A DNA stretch of 64,000 nucleotides from Kribbella kalugense (GCF_004365875.1 NZ_SODF01000003.1:605763-669762); one strand, 5' to 3'. Counted from the stretch's first letter, positions 7,648-16,849 are shown. The notes: generated from the letters alone by a model not told the origin. Numbers and translations: made by a program.

Positions 7648-8446
7648 GGACGGTCACCACACCGGCCGGGTCGTCGACCACGATGTCTGCGGCCTCGATC
7701 AGCTCGGTCGCGTTGGACGAGCGAGTGGCCAGCAGTACGGCGTTCAGCCCGGACGCACGCAGTTCCTCGATCGCCCGGAACGCGGCCAGGTCGCCCAGGT
7801 CATCACCGGCGTACAGGACTGATCGGGCCCCGGTCGACTCGATCAGGCGGCGGAGGGCAACGCCTTTATCGATACCCGGCGGGCGGAGTTCGAGGACCAG
7901 GTTGCCCGGCTCCAGGCGCAGCTCGGTCGACGCGGCCAGCTCGGTCAGCGGCGTACGCAGACGCTCCCACGCGCCGGCCGGGTCGGCCAGCCGCCGCGTG
8001 TGCACGGCCAGTGAGCTCTCTTTGTCCTCCACGAACGCGTCCGGTACGCCGGCCACGCTGAGGATCTCCGGCAGCCGGGAACGTGCCTCCGCAATGCCCG
8101 CCGGCACCGGATCGCTGGTGATCATCCCGGTCGACGCGTCCCACTGCTCCAGGCCGTAGTGCCCGAGTACGACGAGATGCTCGAGGCCGGGGTGCCCGCT
8201 GACGCCGGACAGCTCGGTCGCGACCAGCGCCGGGCGACCCGTGACGATCGCCACCTGCTTGACGGATTTCGCCAGCCGGGCCAGTGCGTCCAGGGCGCCC
8301 TCTTGCGGCCGGGATCGGGCCGGGTCCTCGACCAGCGGCGAGAGGACGCCGTCGAAGTCGGACGCGATGGCCGCGGTGGCCGGATCGGCGACAATCGCTT
8401 CCCAACCGGCGCGGCCGGCGTCGGTCTCGATCACCGGAGTACTCAT
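7613..8446 (-). CDS. otsB: Trehalose-6-phosphate phosphatase
   Basis: A 277-residue HAD-superfamily phosphatase that releases trehalose from trehalose-6-phosphate. Motif I is SDFDGVLSPLV (nucleophile Asp), motif II VAIVTGRP, motif III the lysine in GIDKGVALRRL, and motif IV YAGDDLGDLAAF. Its partner OtsA is encoded at 11920-13317 on the opposite strand, so the pathway genes are close but in separate units. The ATG at 8446 overlaps the stop of the LytR_C-domain gene (ATGA), so both are translated from the DUF3263 - LytR_C - otsB message. Confidence 0.92.
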   Translation of the reverse strand: MSTPVIETDAGRAGWEAIVADPATAAIASDFDGVLSPLVEDPARSRPQEGALDALARLAKSVKQVAIVTGRPALVATELSGVSGHPGLEHLVVLGHYGLEQWDASTGMITSDPVPAGIAEARSRLPEILSVAGVPDAFVEDKESSLAVHTRRLADPAGAWERLRTPLTELAASTELRLEPGNLVLELRPPGIDKGVALRRLIESTGARSVLYAGDDLGDLAAFRAIEELRASGLNAVLLATRSSNATELIEAADIVVDDPAGVVTVLTALSDAISAR

Positions 8447-9060
8447 CCCGCGTAGTCCGAGGTGAGGATCACGGTCAGGCGATCCTTCTTCATGTTGTCC
8501 AGCGCGCCGGTGGTCCGGCCGATGCCGAGGTCGCGGGCCAGCTGGTTGGCGGCCTCGAGCATGCCCGGCGGGTAGTAGACGCTGCTGGTGGCAACCTTGC
8601 CGTGCCAGTTGTCCGGCGAACCGGACACCGTCCAGCCCGCCTGCCGCGCCCGGCCCGCGACCGAGTCGGCCAGACCCTTGCGAAGGGTGTTGTTGTAGAC
8701 CTCGATCGCCGGCCGTTCCTCGGCCGGGATCGTCACCGGCTGAGTCGCAGGCGGCTGAGTAGGTTGCGTAGTGGTCGCAGGAGGCTCAGTCGGCGCCTTC
8801 GAAGGCGTCACTGACGGCGGTGTCTTCGACTCAGACGGCCGCGGGATGCTCGCGGCGATCGTCGACGGCCCGGAAGACGGTTCGGACGACGGTTTGCTGC
8901 TCGGCTTCGGCGTACTAGCGCCAGAAGGTTCCTCGGCCTTGCTGTCGTGCCCCCGTGTCCCGAACAGCACCAGCAGGCCGGCCACGATCGCGACAACGGC
9001 AGCCACGGCGACGAGGGAAGACAGGACTTGCCCTTGGTCGCCACGGGGGCGGCGGGACAT
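8443..9060 (-). CDS. LytR C-terminal domain protein, membrane-anchored
   Basis: 205 residues: a short basic N-terminus (MSRRPRGDQGQ), one membrane helix (LSSLVAVAAVVAIVAGLLVL, residues about 14-33), a 90-residue Ser/Thr/Pro-rich linker, and a C-terminal domain with IEVYNNTLRKGLADSVAGR and VYYPPGMLEAANQLARDLG, typical of the LytR_C domain found at the end of LCP proteins. It would sit outside the membrane on a flexible stalk. The start at 9060 is used because earlier in-frame codons lie within the DUF3263 gene in another frame. It is coupled to otsB downstream and lies 2 bp from the DUF3263 gene upstream. The role is not established; cell-envelope function is inferred. Confidence 0.85.
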   Translation of the reverse strand: MSRRPRGDQGQVLSSLVAVAAVVAIVAGLLVLFGTRGHDSKAEEPSGASTPKPSSKPSSEPSSGPSTIAASIPRPSESKTPPSVTPSKAPTEPPATTTQPTQPPATQPVTIPAEERPAIEVYNNTLRKGLADSVAGRARQAGWTVSGSPDNWHGKVATSSVYYPPGMLEAANQLARDLGIGRTTGALDNMKKDRLTVILTSDYAG

Positions 9061-9062
9061 GG

Positions 9063-9371
9063 TCAGACCTCGATACCCAGTCGGCGTGCGGAACGGGCGC
9101 GCTGACGGGCGGCGCGCAGCCGGCGCAGCCGCTTCACCAGCAGCGGGTCGTGGGCGAGGGCCTCGGGCCGGTCGATGAGCGCGTTCAGGACCTGGTAGTA
9201 CCGGGTCGCCGACATCTGGAACTGGTCCCGGATCGCCTGCTCCTTGGCCCCGGCGTACTTCCACCAGTGCCGCTCGAAGGCAAGGATCAACCCGTCGCGC
9301 TCCGAGAGTCCGGCAATGGCCGGCGGCGCAGCTTCGGCGGGGCCGGAAGAGCTGGCGTTGGCGCTGTCCAT
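9063..9371 (-). CDS. DUF3263 family protein
   Basis: A 102-residue helical protein with LSERDGLILAFERHWWKYAG, then a predicted helix-turn-helix-like stretch ATRYYQVLNALIDRPEAL, and an arginine-rich tail (RRLRRLRAARQRARSARR). This matches the actinobacterial DUF3263 family of unknown function, often placed before LytR_C-domain genes as here. ATG 9371 is supported by AGGAG about 10 bases upstream; an earlier in-frame codon at 9446 would add a non-conserved tail. DNA binding is possible from the fold and basic tail but unproven. Confidence 0.85.
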   Translation of the reverse strand: MDSANASSSGPAEAAPPAIAGLSERDGLILAFERHWWKYAGAKEQAIRDQFQMSATRYYQVLNALIDRPEALAHDPLLVKRLRRLRAARQRARSARRLGIEV

Positions 9372-9519
9372 CTGCTGGTGACTCCTGTGCGGTCGGTGAT
9401 CGTCCGTCCGCGCTCCACTGTACGTGTTGAACAACAGCGATGTCATTCACCGGCAGAGCGACACGGAGCGTGTCGTCGGCGGACGGCCGGACAGGGTCAA
9501 CTCTGGCAGGATCGTCCAC

Positions 9520-10923
9520 GTGAGCTCAACTGCAACCAGCATGGCGCTGGTGGACGAGCTGCAGGCCCGGATTCGTGAGGTGGACCCGCTGGTCAACGCC
9601 ATCTGCACGCCCAACCCCGCCGCTCTCACCGATGCCGCCCGCCTCGACACCGAGCGTGACGACGGGCGTGTTCGCGGCCCGCTGCACGGCGTACCGATCC
9701 TGGTCAAGGACAACATCGACACCGCGGATCTGCCGACCACGGCCGGTTCGCTGGCGCTGGCCGACCAGCCACCGCCGCCGGACGACGCCCCGCTGGTACG
9801 ACGGCTGCGCGAGGCGGGCTGCGTCATCCTGGGCAAGACCAACCTGAGCGAGTGGGCCAACTTCCGTGGCTCGGCGTCCTCCTCCGGCTGGAGCGCGTAT
9901 GGCGGGCTGACCCGGAACCCGTACGCCCTGAACCGGTCGGCCGGCGGCTCCTCGAGCGGCTCCGGCGCTGCGGTCGCGGCCGGACTGGCGGAGTACGCGA
10001 TCGGTACCGAGACCAACGGCTCGATCGTCTGCCCGGCCGCGCTGAACGGCATCGTCGGCCTGAAGCCCACCGTCGGGCTGATTCCGCAGCAGGGCATCGT
10101 TCCGATCTCGCACTCGCAGGACACCGCCGGCCCGATGACCAAAACGGTCGAACAAGCGGCTGCGCTCCTGAGTGTCCTGACCGGCGGCCAGACGGACTAC
10201 CCCGAGGCCTGCCGGGGGACGGACCTCAGCAACGTGCGGATCGGCGTACCGCGTGGTCCGCTGTGGGGCTACTCGACCGGGCTGGACCAGGTCACCGAAC
10301 ACGCGCTGGAGCTCCTGAGTAGGTGTGGAGCCACGCTGGTCGACCAGCTGTCGCTGCCGACACCTGGTGGGGACGAGGACCAGTTGCAGGTGCTGGCCCA
10401 CGAGCTGAAGGTCGACATGGCGGCGTACCTGGCCAGTCGAGTGCCGGGCGGCCCGCGGACGCTGGACGACCTGATCGCGTTCAACAAGGCGCATGCGTCC
10501 GAAGAGCTGCAGTGGTTCGGCCAGGAGCTGTTCGAGCGGGCAGCGGCCACAGAGGGCCTGGGTGCCCCGGTGTACGTCGCTGCACGGCTGACTGCGCTGC
10601 GGGCCGGGCGGGACGGGATCGACAACCTGCTCCGCGACAACCAGCTCGACGCCCTGATCAGTCCGTCGTACTCCCCGGCCTGGGCCATCGACCTGGTGAA
10701 CGGCGATCACGTGCTCGGCAGCTCGTCGTCGCACGCCGCCCTGGCCGGGTATCCGCTGCTCTCGGTGCCGTCCGGAACGGTCTCCGGACTGCCGGTCGGA
10801 GTCACCTTCAGTGGTACGGCGCGGAGTGAGGTCACGCTCATTCGCTTGGCTCACGCCTTCGAAACGGCGAGAATCGCAGCAGACGGACCGTTCCCGACCC
10901 CGGAGTTAACCCAGTGGGTATAG
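9520..10923 (+). CDS. Amidase (amidase-signature family)
   Basis: About 467 residues. The amidase signature is complete: the catalytic lysine in ILVKDNIDT, then the glycine/serine loop GGSSSGSGAAVAAG and GTETNGSIVCPAAL, giving the Ser-cisSer-Lys triad. It is longer than needed for GatA and no gatB/gatC neighbours are present, so it is a free-standing amide hydrolase rather than the tRNA amidotransferase subunit. GTG 9520 is preferred because GGCAGGA lies 8 bases upstream; ATG 9541 is the alternative. Its last 10 bp overlap the next gene, the first of a chain of overlapping genes to 14725. The substrate is unknown. Confidence 0.88.
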   Translation: MSSTATSMALVDELQARIREVDPLVNAICTPNPAALTDAARLDTERDDGRVRGPLHGVPILVKDNIDTADLPTTAGSLALADQPPPPDDAPLVRRLREAGCVILGKTNLSEWANFRGSASSSGWSAYGGLTRNPYALNRSAGGSSSGSGAAVAAGLAEYAIGTETNGSIVCPAALNGIVGLKPTVGLIPQQGIVPISHSQDTAGPMTKTVEQAAALLSVLTGGQTDYPEACRGTDLSNVRIGVPRGPLWGYSTGLDQVTEHALELLSRCGATLVDQLSLPTPGGDEDQLQVLAHELKVDMAAYLASRVPGGPRTLDDLIAFNKAHASEELQWFGQELFERAAATEGLGAPVYVAARLTALRAGRDGIDNLLRDNQLDALISPSYSPAWAIDLVNGDHVLGSSSSHAALAGYPLLSVPSGTVSGLPVGVTFSGTARSEVTLIRLAHAFETARIAADGPFPTPELTQWV

Positions 10924-11912
10924 ATCGCGTCAGATGGGGCATCGTTGCTACCGGCAACATCTCGACCCAGTTCACCCGTGATCTGGAGCTGGTGGACGAC
11001 GCCGTCGCGACCGCGGTCTCGTCCCGGTCGCAGGTCGGCGCGGACAAGTTCGCGGCCGAGTTCGGCGTCCCCCACGCGTACGACGACTACCGCCGGCTGA
11101 TCGATTCCGGTGAGGTCGACGTGATCTACATCGGTACACCGCACCCGCAGCACTACGCGATCGCGCGGACCGCGTTGCAGGCCGGCATCGCCGTACTGTG
11201 CGAGAAGCCGGTCACGCTCACCGCCAAGCAGGCCCGGGACCTGATCGCGGTGGCGACCGAGCACAAGACCTTGTTCGCCGAGGCGATGTGGATGCGGACC
11301 AACCCGGTGATCCAGGCCGTCTTCAAGGACCTGGACAGCGGCGTGATCGGCGAGCCGCAGCAGGTGGTCGCGGACTTCGCCTTCTACAAGCCCGATCTGC
11401 CAGCCCGGCTGCTCGACCCGGCCCTTGGCGGCGGCTCGCTGATGGACGGCGGCATCTACCCGATGACGTTCGCCTACATGGCGCTGGGCCGTCCGGCCGA
11501 GGTGAAGGCGGTCGGCTCGCTCAACGAAGACGGCATCGACCTGAACGTCGCGATGGCCTGGCGGTACGACTCCGGCGCGGTCGCCGCGCTCACCTGCGGT
11601 CTGCGGTCGCAGAACCCGTGGGTCGCCTCGATCAGCGGTCCGGAGGGCAGTTTGCAGCTGCCGCATCGCTTCCATCATCCCGAGTACTACCTGCGTACGA
11701 CCGCTGCTGGGGTGGAGCGGATCGACGTACCGACGCATGGCCGTGGGTACCACTACGAAGCAACGGCAGTGATGCAATCGCTGCGGGCGGGGCTGGTCGA
11801 AGTACCTGTGCTGCCGCATGCCGCCACCCTCGAGATTCTCGACCTGCTCGACGAGACCCGGAGCCAGATCGGGGTCCGGTACCCCGGTGACGACGACGAC
11901 CTGAGTGGATGA
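10914..11912 (+). CDS. Gfo/Idh/MocA family oxidoreductase
   Basis: 332 residues. The N-terminal Rossmann fold starts at RWGIVATGNISTQF, followed by VDVIYIGTPHPQHY and the characteristic CEKPVTLTAKQA with the conserved lysine of the EKP motif. The second half has the usual substrate domain with GGGSLMDGGIYPM. Such enzymes use NAD(P) on sugars, inositols or derivatives. The GTG start overlaps the amidase stop by 10 bp and its own stop overlaps or touches otsA, so it belongs to the same operon. A role on a trehalose-related or other disaccharide is a contextual guess. Confidence 0.9.
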   Translation: MGIDRVRWGIVATGNISTQFTRDLELVDDAVATAVSSRSQVGADKFAAEFGVPHAYDDYRRLIDSGEVDVIYIGTPHPQHYAIARTALQAGIAVLCEKPVTLTAKQARDLIAVATEHKTLFAEAMWMRTNPVIQAVFKDLDSGVIGEPQQVVADFAFYKPDLPARLLDPALGGGSLMDGGIYPMTFAYMALGRPAEVKAVGSLNEDGIDLNVAMAWRYDSGAVAALTCGLRSQNPWVASISGPEGSLQLPHRFHHPEYYLRTTAAGVERIDVPTHGRGYHYEATAVMQSLRAGLVEVPVLPHAATLEILDLLDETRSQIGVRYPGDDDDLSG

Positions 11913-11919
11913 CGCTGAC

Positions 11920-13317
11920 ATGCCGAACGGTAGGAGTTCCTTCGTAGTGGTGGCCAACCGGCTGCCGGTCGACCGGATCGAGATGCCCGACGGCAGTACG
12001 GCGTGGCGGCGTAGTCCAGGCGGACTCGTCACCGCACTGGCACCGGTCATGCAGGGCCACCACGGTGCCTGGATCGGCTGGACTGGGAGCGCCGACGAGA
12101 AGCTGGATCCGTTCGACAACGACGGCATGCACCTGGTCCCGGTGATGCTGTCGGCCGAGGACGTGCAGCTGTACTACGAAGGTTTCTCGAACGCGACCCT
12201 GTGGCCGCTGTACCACGACGTGATCGTGGCGCCGGAGTTCCACCGCGAGTGGTGGGAGTCGTACGTCGCGGTGAACCGCCGGTTCGCGGAGGCCGCTGCA
12301 GAGGCCGCCGATGACAACGCGGACGTCTGGGTGCACGACTACCAGCTGCAGCTCGTCCCGGCGATGCTGCGGCGGCTGCGTCCCGATGTACGGATCGGGT
12401 TCTTCCTGCACATCCCGTTCCCGCCGACCGAACTGTTCGCGCAGATGCCGTGGCGGCGGCAGATCCTGGACGGGCTGATGGGCGCGGACCTGGTCGGCTT
12501 CCAAAGACCTGGGGCCGCCTCCAACTTCGCCCGGCTGGCCCGCAACCGGATGGGCCTGCGGACCCGCGGCGACCGCATCCACCTGCCGGACGACCGGATC
12601 GTCCGCGCGAAGGCGTTCCCGATCTCGATCGACGTCAACGAGCTGGAGAGCCTGGCCCGGCAGCCGGAGACCACAGCCCGCGCGGCCGAGATGCGGCAGG
12701 AGGTCGGCAACCCGACCCACATCCTGCTCGGCGTCGACCGGCTCGACTACACCAAGGGCATCCGGCAACGGCTGCGGGCGTTCGGCGAACTCCTGGACGA
12801 GAAGCGGATCTCGGTCGACGACGCCGTCTTCATCCAGGTGGCGACGCCGTCCCGCGAGCGGGTCGAGCAGTACCGCGTACTGCGCGACGAGATCGAGCTG
12901 CTGGTCGGCCGGATCAACGGTGAGCACGGCCGGATCGGTACGCCGGCGATCAACTACCTGCACACGACGTACTCGCGGACCGAGATGGCCGCGCTGCTCC
13001 GGGCCGCGGACGTGGCCGTGGTGACACCGCTGCGGGACGGCATGAACCTGGTCGCGAAGGAGTACGTGTCGACCCGGTACGACGACACCGGCGCGCTGGT
13101 GCTGAGCGAATTCGCCGGCGCGGCGGACGAGTTCCGGCAGGCGTTCCTGGTGAACCCGCACGACATCAACGGGATGAAGGACACGATCGTCGACGCGATG
13201 AACACCGACGAACGCCAGCTCGGCCGCCGGATGAAGGCGATGCGTAAACACCTCGCCGCGCACGACGTGAACGTCTGGGCCCAGTCCTTCCTCAAGGCCC
13301 TGCATGACGACGACTGA
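11920..13317 (+). CDS. otsA: Alpha,alpha-trehalose-phosphate synthase (UDP-forming)
   Basis: A GT20 glycosyltransferase of about 465 residues joining UDP-glucose (or another NDP-glucose) and glucose-6-phosphate. Landmarks are VVVANRLPVDR, SPGGLVTALAPVM, the WVHDYQLQLVP strand, FFLHIPFPPTE, GVDRLDYTKGIRQR and PLRDGMNLVAKEY, all typical of OtsA. ATG 11920 is favoured by a GAGTGGA ribosome-site-like stretch 10 bases upstream; GTG 11905 in frame would overlap the previous stop. It overlaps the FGGY kinase start by 14 bp. otsB lies 3.5 kb away on the other strand. Confidence 0.95.
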   Translation: MPNGRSSFVVVANRLPVDRIEMPDGSTAWRRSPGGLVTALAPVMQGHHGAWIGWTGSADEKLDPFDNDGMHLVPVMLSAEDVQLYYEGFSNATLWPLYHDVIVAPEFHREWWESYVAVNRRFAEAAAEAADDNADVWVHDYQLQLVPAMLRRLRPDVRIGFFLHIPFPPTELFAQMPWRRQILDGLMGADLVGFQRPGAASNFARLARNRMGLRTRGDRIHLPDDRIVRAKAFPISIDVNELESLARQPETTARAAEMRQEVGNPTHILLGVDRLDYTKGIRQRLRAFGELLDEKRISVDDAVFIQVATPSRERVEQYRVLRDEIELLVGRINGEHGRIGTPAINYLHTTYSRTEMAALLRAADVAVVTPLRDGMNLVAKEYVSTRYDDTGALVLSEFAGAADEFRQAFLVNPHDINGMKDTIVDAMNTDERQLGRRMKAMRKHLAAHDVNVWAQSFLKALHDDD

Positions 13318-14725
13318 CGGGCACATCCTTGCCCTTGACCTCGGTACGTCGTCCGCCCGTGGACTCGTGCTGTCGGCTGCGGACGCGTCGCCGATCCCGG
13401 GTGCGTTGGCCCGGCACAAGATCGCACCGACGTACGGCGCGGATGGGTCCGCGACGCTCGACCTGCACGAGTACGTCGAAGGACTGCTCGGTTGCCTGGA
13501 CGAGCTGCAGCAGAACGGTCATCTCGATGACATCGGCGCGATCGTGCTCTCCTCGCAGTGGCATTCGATAGTTGCCCTCGACTCTTCGGGCGGCGCGCTG
13601 ACCCCGGTGATCACCTGGGCCGACACCCGTTCCGTTGATCTTGACCTCGGCCCGTCGTTCGACGAGCGCGCATTCCACGCTCGTACCGGCGCCTGGTTGC
13701 ACCGGCTTTACTGGACCCGCCGGATCCCGTGGTTGTTGTCGACCGCTTCCCCTTCTGCGTTCGCGGGGCTGCCCGATCTCGTGCTGGAACGGCTGACGGG
13801 TGAGCGGGTGACCTCGGTATCGGTCGCTTCCGGGACCGGCACGCTCGACCTGACCAGCGGTGGGTACGACGACGAGGCGCTCGAGATCGCCGGCGTACGG
13901 GCTGACCGGTTGCCGTCGATCGTGCCGACCGGGTGGACCGGCGCGCTGTCGAAGGAGTACGCCCGGCGCTGGCCCGGGCTGGTCGGCGTACCCGTGCATC
14001 CGCCGACGGGTGACGGGGCCGCGTCGAACGTGGGGACGGGTGGGTATGACTCGGGGACTGCGGCGGTGACGGTCGGGACGTCAGCCGCCGTACGGGTGGT
14101 ACATCCGATCGACGACGCGCCTGAGCTGCCGTGGGAGCTGTGGCGCTACCGGGTCGACGACAAACGAGCGGTGACCGGGATGGCGTTCTCGGCCGCTGGG
14201 AACCTGCACGCGTGGCTGACCGGGGTACTGCGGTTGGAATCTGCCGAGCCAGAGGGTGTCGAGATCGGGGCGTCGCATGCGGTCGCGATCCCGTTCATGG
14301 CCGGCACGAGGCCCCCGGCGAACGTGCCCAGCGGGTCCGGGGTGTACTTCGGTCTGTCGTTCGACGACACGTCCGCCGATCTGCTCGCTGCGGCGCTGCA
14401 AGGTGCGTCGCTGGAGATCGATCGTGGGCTGCGCATCCTCGACTCGCTCTTCGGCCGCGAGCTGGAGGTCGTGCTCGGCGGCGGTGGGATCGACGCGTCG
14501 CACTGGTGGCGCCGCTGCTTGACGGCCACGTTTGCCCGGCCCACCACAGTGTGCGCGGAGCCCGAGGTCGGCGCCCGAGGCGCGGCCGCCGTGGCTCTCG
14601 GGTTGTCCCCAGCGCCTGGTGGCGAGCACCTCACACCGGTCCCCGCCGAGGTGTCCCGCGTCGCCGACCTCCGCACGCGCTACGAAGCCCTGCGGGAACT
14701 CGCCATACAGGCATCGGCCATCTAG
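13304..14725 (+). CDS. FGGY-family carbohydrate kinase (gluconokinase-like)
   Basis: 473 residues with the actin-like ATPase fold. Phosphate-1 motif is LALDLGTSSARGLVL near the N-terminus, ITWADTRS is the substrate-side strand, GTSAAVRVV a second phosphate loop, and VVLGGGGIDASHWWRR the adenosine motif. It should phosphorylate a sugar or sugar acid; the combination resembles gluconate/xylulose-type kinases. It starts inside the end of otsA (14-bp overlap) and ends the overlapping run amidase, oxidoreductase, otsA, kinase. Why a sugar kinase is fused to trehalose synthesis transcriptionally is unclear. Confidence 0.88.
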   Translation: MTTTDGHILALDLGTSSARGLVLSAADASPIPGALARHKIAPTYGADGSATLDLHEYVEGLLGCLDELQQNGHLDDIGAIVLSSQWHSIVALDSSGGALTPVITWADTRSVDLDLGPSFDERAFHARTGAWLHRLYWTRRIPWLLSTASPSAFAGLPDLVLERLTGERVTSVSVASGTGTLDLTSGGYDDEALEIAGVRADRLPSIVPTGWTGALSKEYARRWPGLVGVPVHPPTGDGAASNVGTGGYDSGTAAVTVGTSAAVRVVHPIDDAPELPWELWRYRVDDKRAVTGMAFSAAGNLHAWLTGVLRLESAEPEGVEIGASHAVAIPFMAGTRPPANVPSGSGVYFGLSFDDTSADLLAAALQGASLEIDRGLRILDSLFGRELEVVLGGGGIDASHWWRRCLTATFARPTTVCAEPEVGARGAAAVALGLSPAPGGEHLTPVPAEVSRVADLRTRYEALRELAIQASAI

Positions 14726-14916
14726 TTCGGCAGCTCGACAGTAGGTGTGGGCTCGGTCGGCTGATCGCCACGCTCAGCGGGCCGAGCTTTTGGCCGCAGT
14801 GGGCGTATACGTACTGTCGAGCTGCAGATCTGTCCACCCGGTACCGCGGTTGCGGTACGGCGGGGTTACTGCCGCTGGACGAGGTGGTCCGACGGGCGGA
14901 CACGTACTGTGAAGGG

Positions 14917-16239
14917 ATGGAGCGGCTCATCCGGTTCTGCCGTGCCTTCGCGCGGCACCCGTTGGCGCTGGACCTTGCTCTCGCCCACGGGATCCTGCTG
15001 ATCAACCTGCTGGTGCCGGGTGGGCGGCACGTCGGTGAGCGGATCCAGCTGAACCAAACGGTCGTGGTGCTCGCCGTCGCCGGTGCGGTTGCGATCACCT
15101 TCAGGCGGCGTGCGCCCCTGCTGGTGCTGGCGATCACGACCGTGATCGCCACGACGTTCGTGATCACCGAGCAGGGCAAGAGCCCGATCGTCGTCTACAT
15201 GGGCGTCGCGGCGTACACCGTCGTCCAGTCGAAGGACCGCCCGACACGCTCGATCGCGGTGACCGCCACGGCGCTGCTCAGCTTGATCGCCGAGGTGATA
15301 TTCGTCGGCGGGGGTGTCCTGGACAACCTCGGTCTGACCTTCTTCGTGCTGTTCTCGGGCGCGATCGGTGAAGCGGTGCGGTACCGGCGCGCGTACCTGC
15401 TGGAGCTGGAGGAGCGGGCCGTCCGGGCTGAACAGTCGCGCGACGAGGAGGCCCAGCGGCGGGTGATGGAGGAACGACTGAGGATCGCGCATGAGCTGCA
15501 TGACGTGATCGCCCACCACATCGCGCTGATGAACGTGCAGTCCGGGGTGGCCGCGCATGTGCTCCGCAGTCAACCGGACGAGGCCGAACGTGCTCTGGCC
15601 CTGGTCCGCTCCGGCGGCCGCACGGTGTTGCAGGAGCTGACGGTGCTGCTCGGTGTACTCCGCCGTTCCGGCTCCCCGCTTCCGACCGCTCCGACTCCGT
15701 CGCTCCACGAGCTGGACGCCCTCATCCGTTCCTTCAGTGCTGCAGGGGTTTCCGTCGACTACGACCCGCCCGACGCCCTCGGCCCACTCCCGGACGTCAT
15801 CGAGCTCACCGCCTACCGCATCGTCCAAGAGTCCCTGACCAACGCCCTCAAACACGCCCCAGGCGCCTCAGTCTCCGTCCACATCACCCGAGACCAGGAC
15901 ACCTTGACCGTCGACGTCGTCGACACCGGCCAGCGGCCGGGTCTGGCAGCTCCGGGCTCGCATCCGCCGGGCGCGACGGACCCGGCGGTTCCGGGCTCGG
16001 AGCTGCCGGGATCGACCGGACACGGTCTTGTTGGGATGCGGGAGCGAGTTGCCGCCGTACGTGGCGCGTTGTCTGCTGGTCCGCGGGCGGATGGCGGGTT
16101 CGCCGTACATGCTGTGTTGCCTTTGGAGACGGGAGTTGTCGGTGACGATCAGGGTGTTGCTGGCGGACGATCAGACGTTGATCCGGAGCGGGTTCCGGGT
16201 GCTGGTGAGTTCAGCACCGGATCTGCAGGTCGTCGCTGA
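14917..16239 (+). CDS. Sensor histidine kinase (NarL-partner type)
   Basis: About 440 residues. Five hydrophobic helices occupy residues 10-165 (for example VVVLAVAGAVAITF and VLAITTVIATTFVI), followed by a short coiled coil (LELEERAVRAEQSRDEE), the HisKA_3 dimerisation helix RIAHELHDVIAHHIALM with the phospho-accepting histidine in ELHDV, and an HATPase domain with an N-box (ESLTNALKHAP), DVVDTGQRPG and GHGLVGMRERV. A proline/glycine-rich insert separates the last two ATP-binding boxes. ATG 14917 has GAAGGG upstream. Its reading frame runs 98 bp past the start of the response regulator, an unusually long overlap. Confidence 0.88.
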   Translation: MERLIRFCRAFARHPLALDLALAHGILLINLLVPGGRHVGERIQLNQTVVVLAVAGAVAITFRRRAPLLVLAITTVIATTFVITEQGKSPIVVYMGVAAYTVVQSKDRPTRSIAVTATALLSLIAEVIFVGGGVLDNLGLTFFVLFSGAIGEAVRYRRAYLLELEERAVRAEQSRDEEAQRRVMEERLRIAHELHDVIAHHIALMNVQSGVAAHVLRSQPDEAERALALVRSGGRTVLQELTVLLGVLRRSGSPLPTAPTPSLHELDALIRSFSAAGVSVDYDPPDALGPLPDVIELTAYRIVQESLTNALKHAPGASVSVHITRDQDTLTVDVVDTGQRPGLAAPGSHPPGATDPAVPGSELPGSTGHGLVGMRERVAAVRGALSAGPRADGGFAVHAVLPLETGVVGDDQGVAGGRSDVDPERVPGAGEFSTGSAGRR

Positions 16240-16822
16240 AGCCTCGAACGGGCGGGACGCGGTCGAACTCGCGCGGTCCGAACGCGCCGACGTGGTGCTG
16301 ATGGACATCCGGATGCCGGAGGTGGACGGTCTCGCGGCGACCCGGATGATCACCGCGGACGAGGCGCTGGCCGGGGTGAAGGTGCTGATCCTGACCACGT
16401 TCGAGGTGGACGAGTACGTGTTCGACGCAATCCGGGCCGGGGCCAGCGGCTTCCTCGGCAAGAGCGTCGAACCGGCCGAGCTGATCGACGCGATCCGCGT
16501 GGTCGCCCGCGGCGACGCCCTGCTGTCCCCAAAGGCAGTCCGCGGCCTGATGAACCGCTTCCTGTCCGAGCCCTCCCCCGGCAACCCAATCGGCCCGTCG
16601 GTACTCGACGCACTGACCGATCGCGAACGCGAGATCGTCGGCCTGGTCGCCCTCGGCCTGTCCAACGACGAGATCGCCGAACGCCTGGTCCTCTCGCCGT
16701 CGACCGCGAAAACCCACGTCAACCGCGCCATGGTCAAGCTCAACTGCCGCGACCGCGCCCAACTAGTAGTCCTCGCCTACCAAACCGGCCTCGTCCGCCC
16801 CGGCCAACCACAACCCCGCTAG
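16142..16822 (+). CDS. Response regulator, NarL/FixJ family
   Basis: 226 residues. The receiver domain begins TIRVLLADDQTLIRSGF with the acidic pocket, phospho-acceptor aspartate in VVLMDIRMPEVDG, and conserved threonine/lysine positions later; the C-terminal LuxR-type helix-turn-helix is LTDREREIVGLVALGLSNDEI and STAKTHVNRAM. GTG 16142 is the only start that keeps the first receiver strand. It is cotranscribed with the overlapping kinase gene. Its likely target is the adjacent MMPL transporter gene, separated by a repeat-rich intergenic stretch, but that is inferred from position only. Confidence 0.92.
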   Translation: MTIRVLLADDQTLIRSGFRVLVSSAPDLQVVAEASNGRDAVELARSERADVVLMDIRMPEVDGLAATRMITADEALAGVKVLILTTFEVDEYVFDAIRAGASGFLGKSVEPAELIDAIRVVARGDALLSPKAVRGLMNRFLSEPSPGNPIGPSVLDALTDREREIVGLVALGLSNDEIAERLVLSPSTAKTHVNRAMVKLNCRDRAQLVVLAYQTGLVRPGQPQPR

Positions 16823-16849
16823 CCCGGCACGGCGTACGCGATCTCGGCG

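Noticed and set aside
9459..9475. CGACAC-GGAGC-GTGTCG inverted repeat between DUF3263 and the amidase
   Set aside because: Six-bp arms in GC-rich sequence are expected by chance; no promoter alignment supports an operator.
14131..14916. Upstream extension of the histidine kinase frame across the FGGY kinase gene
   Set aside because: The extra residues are an Arg/Gly-rich shadow of the sugar kinase; the kinase begins at ATG 14917 with a purine-rich site.
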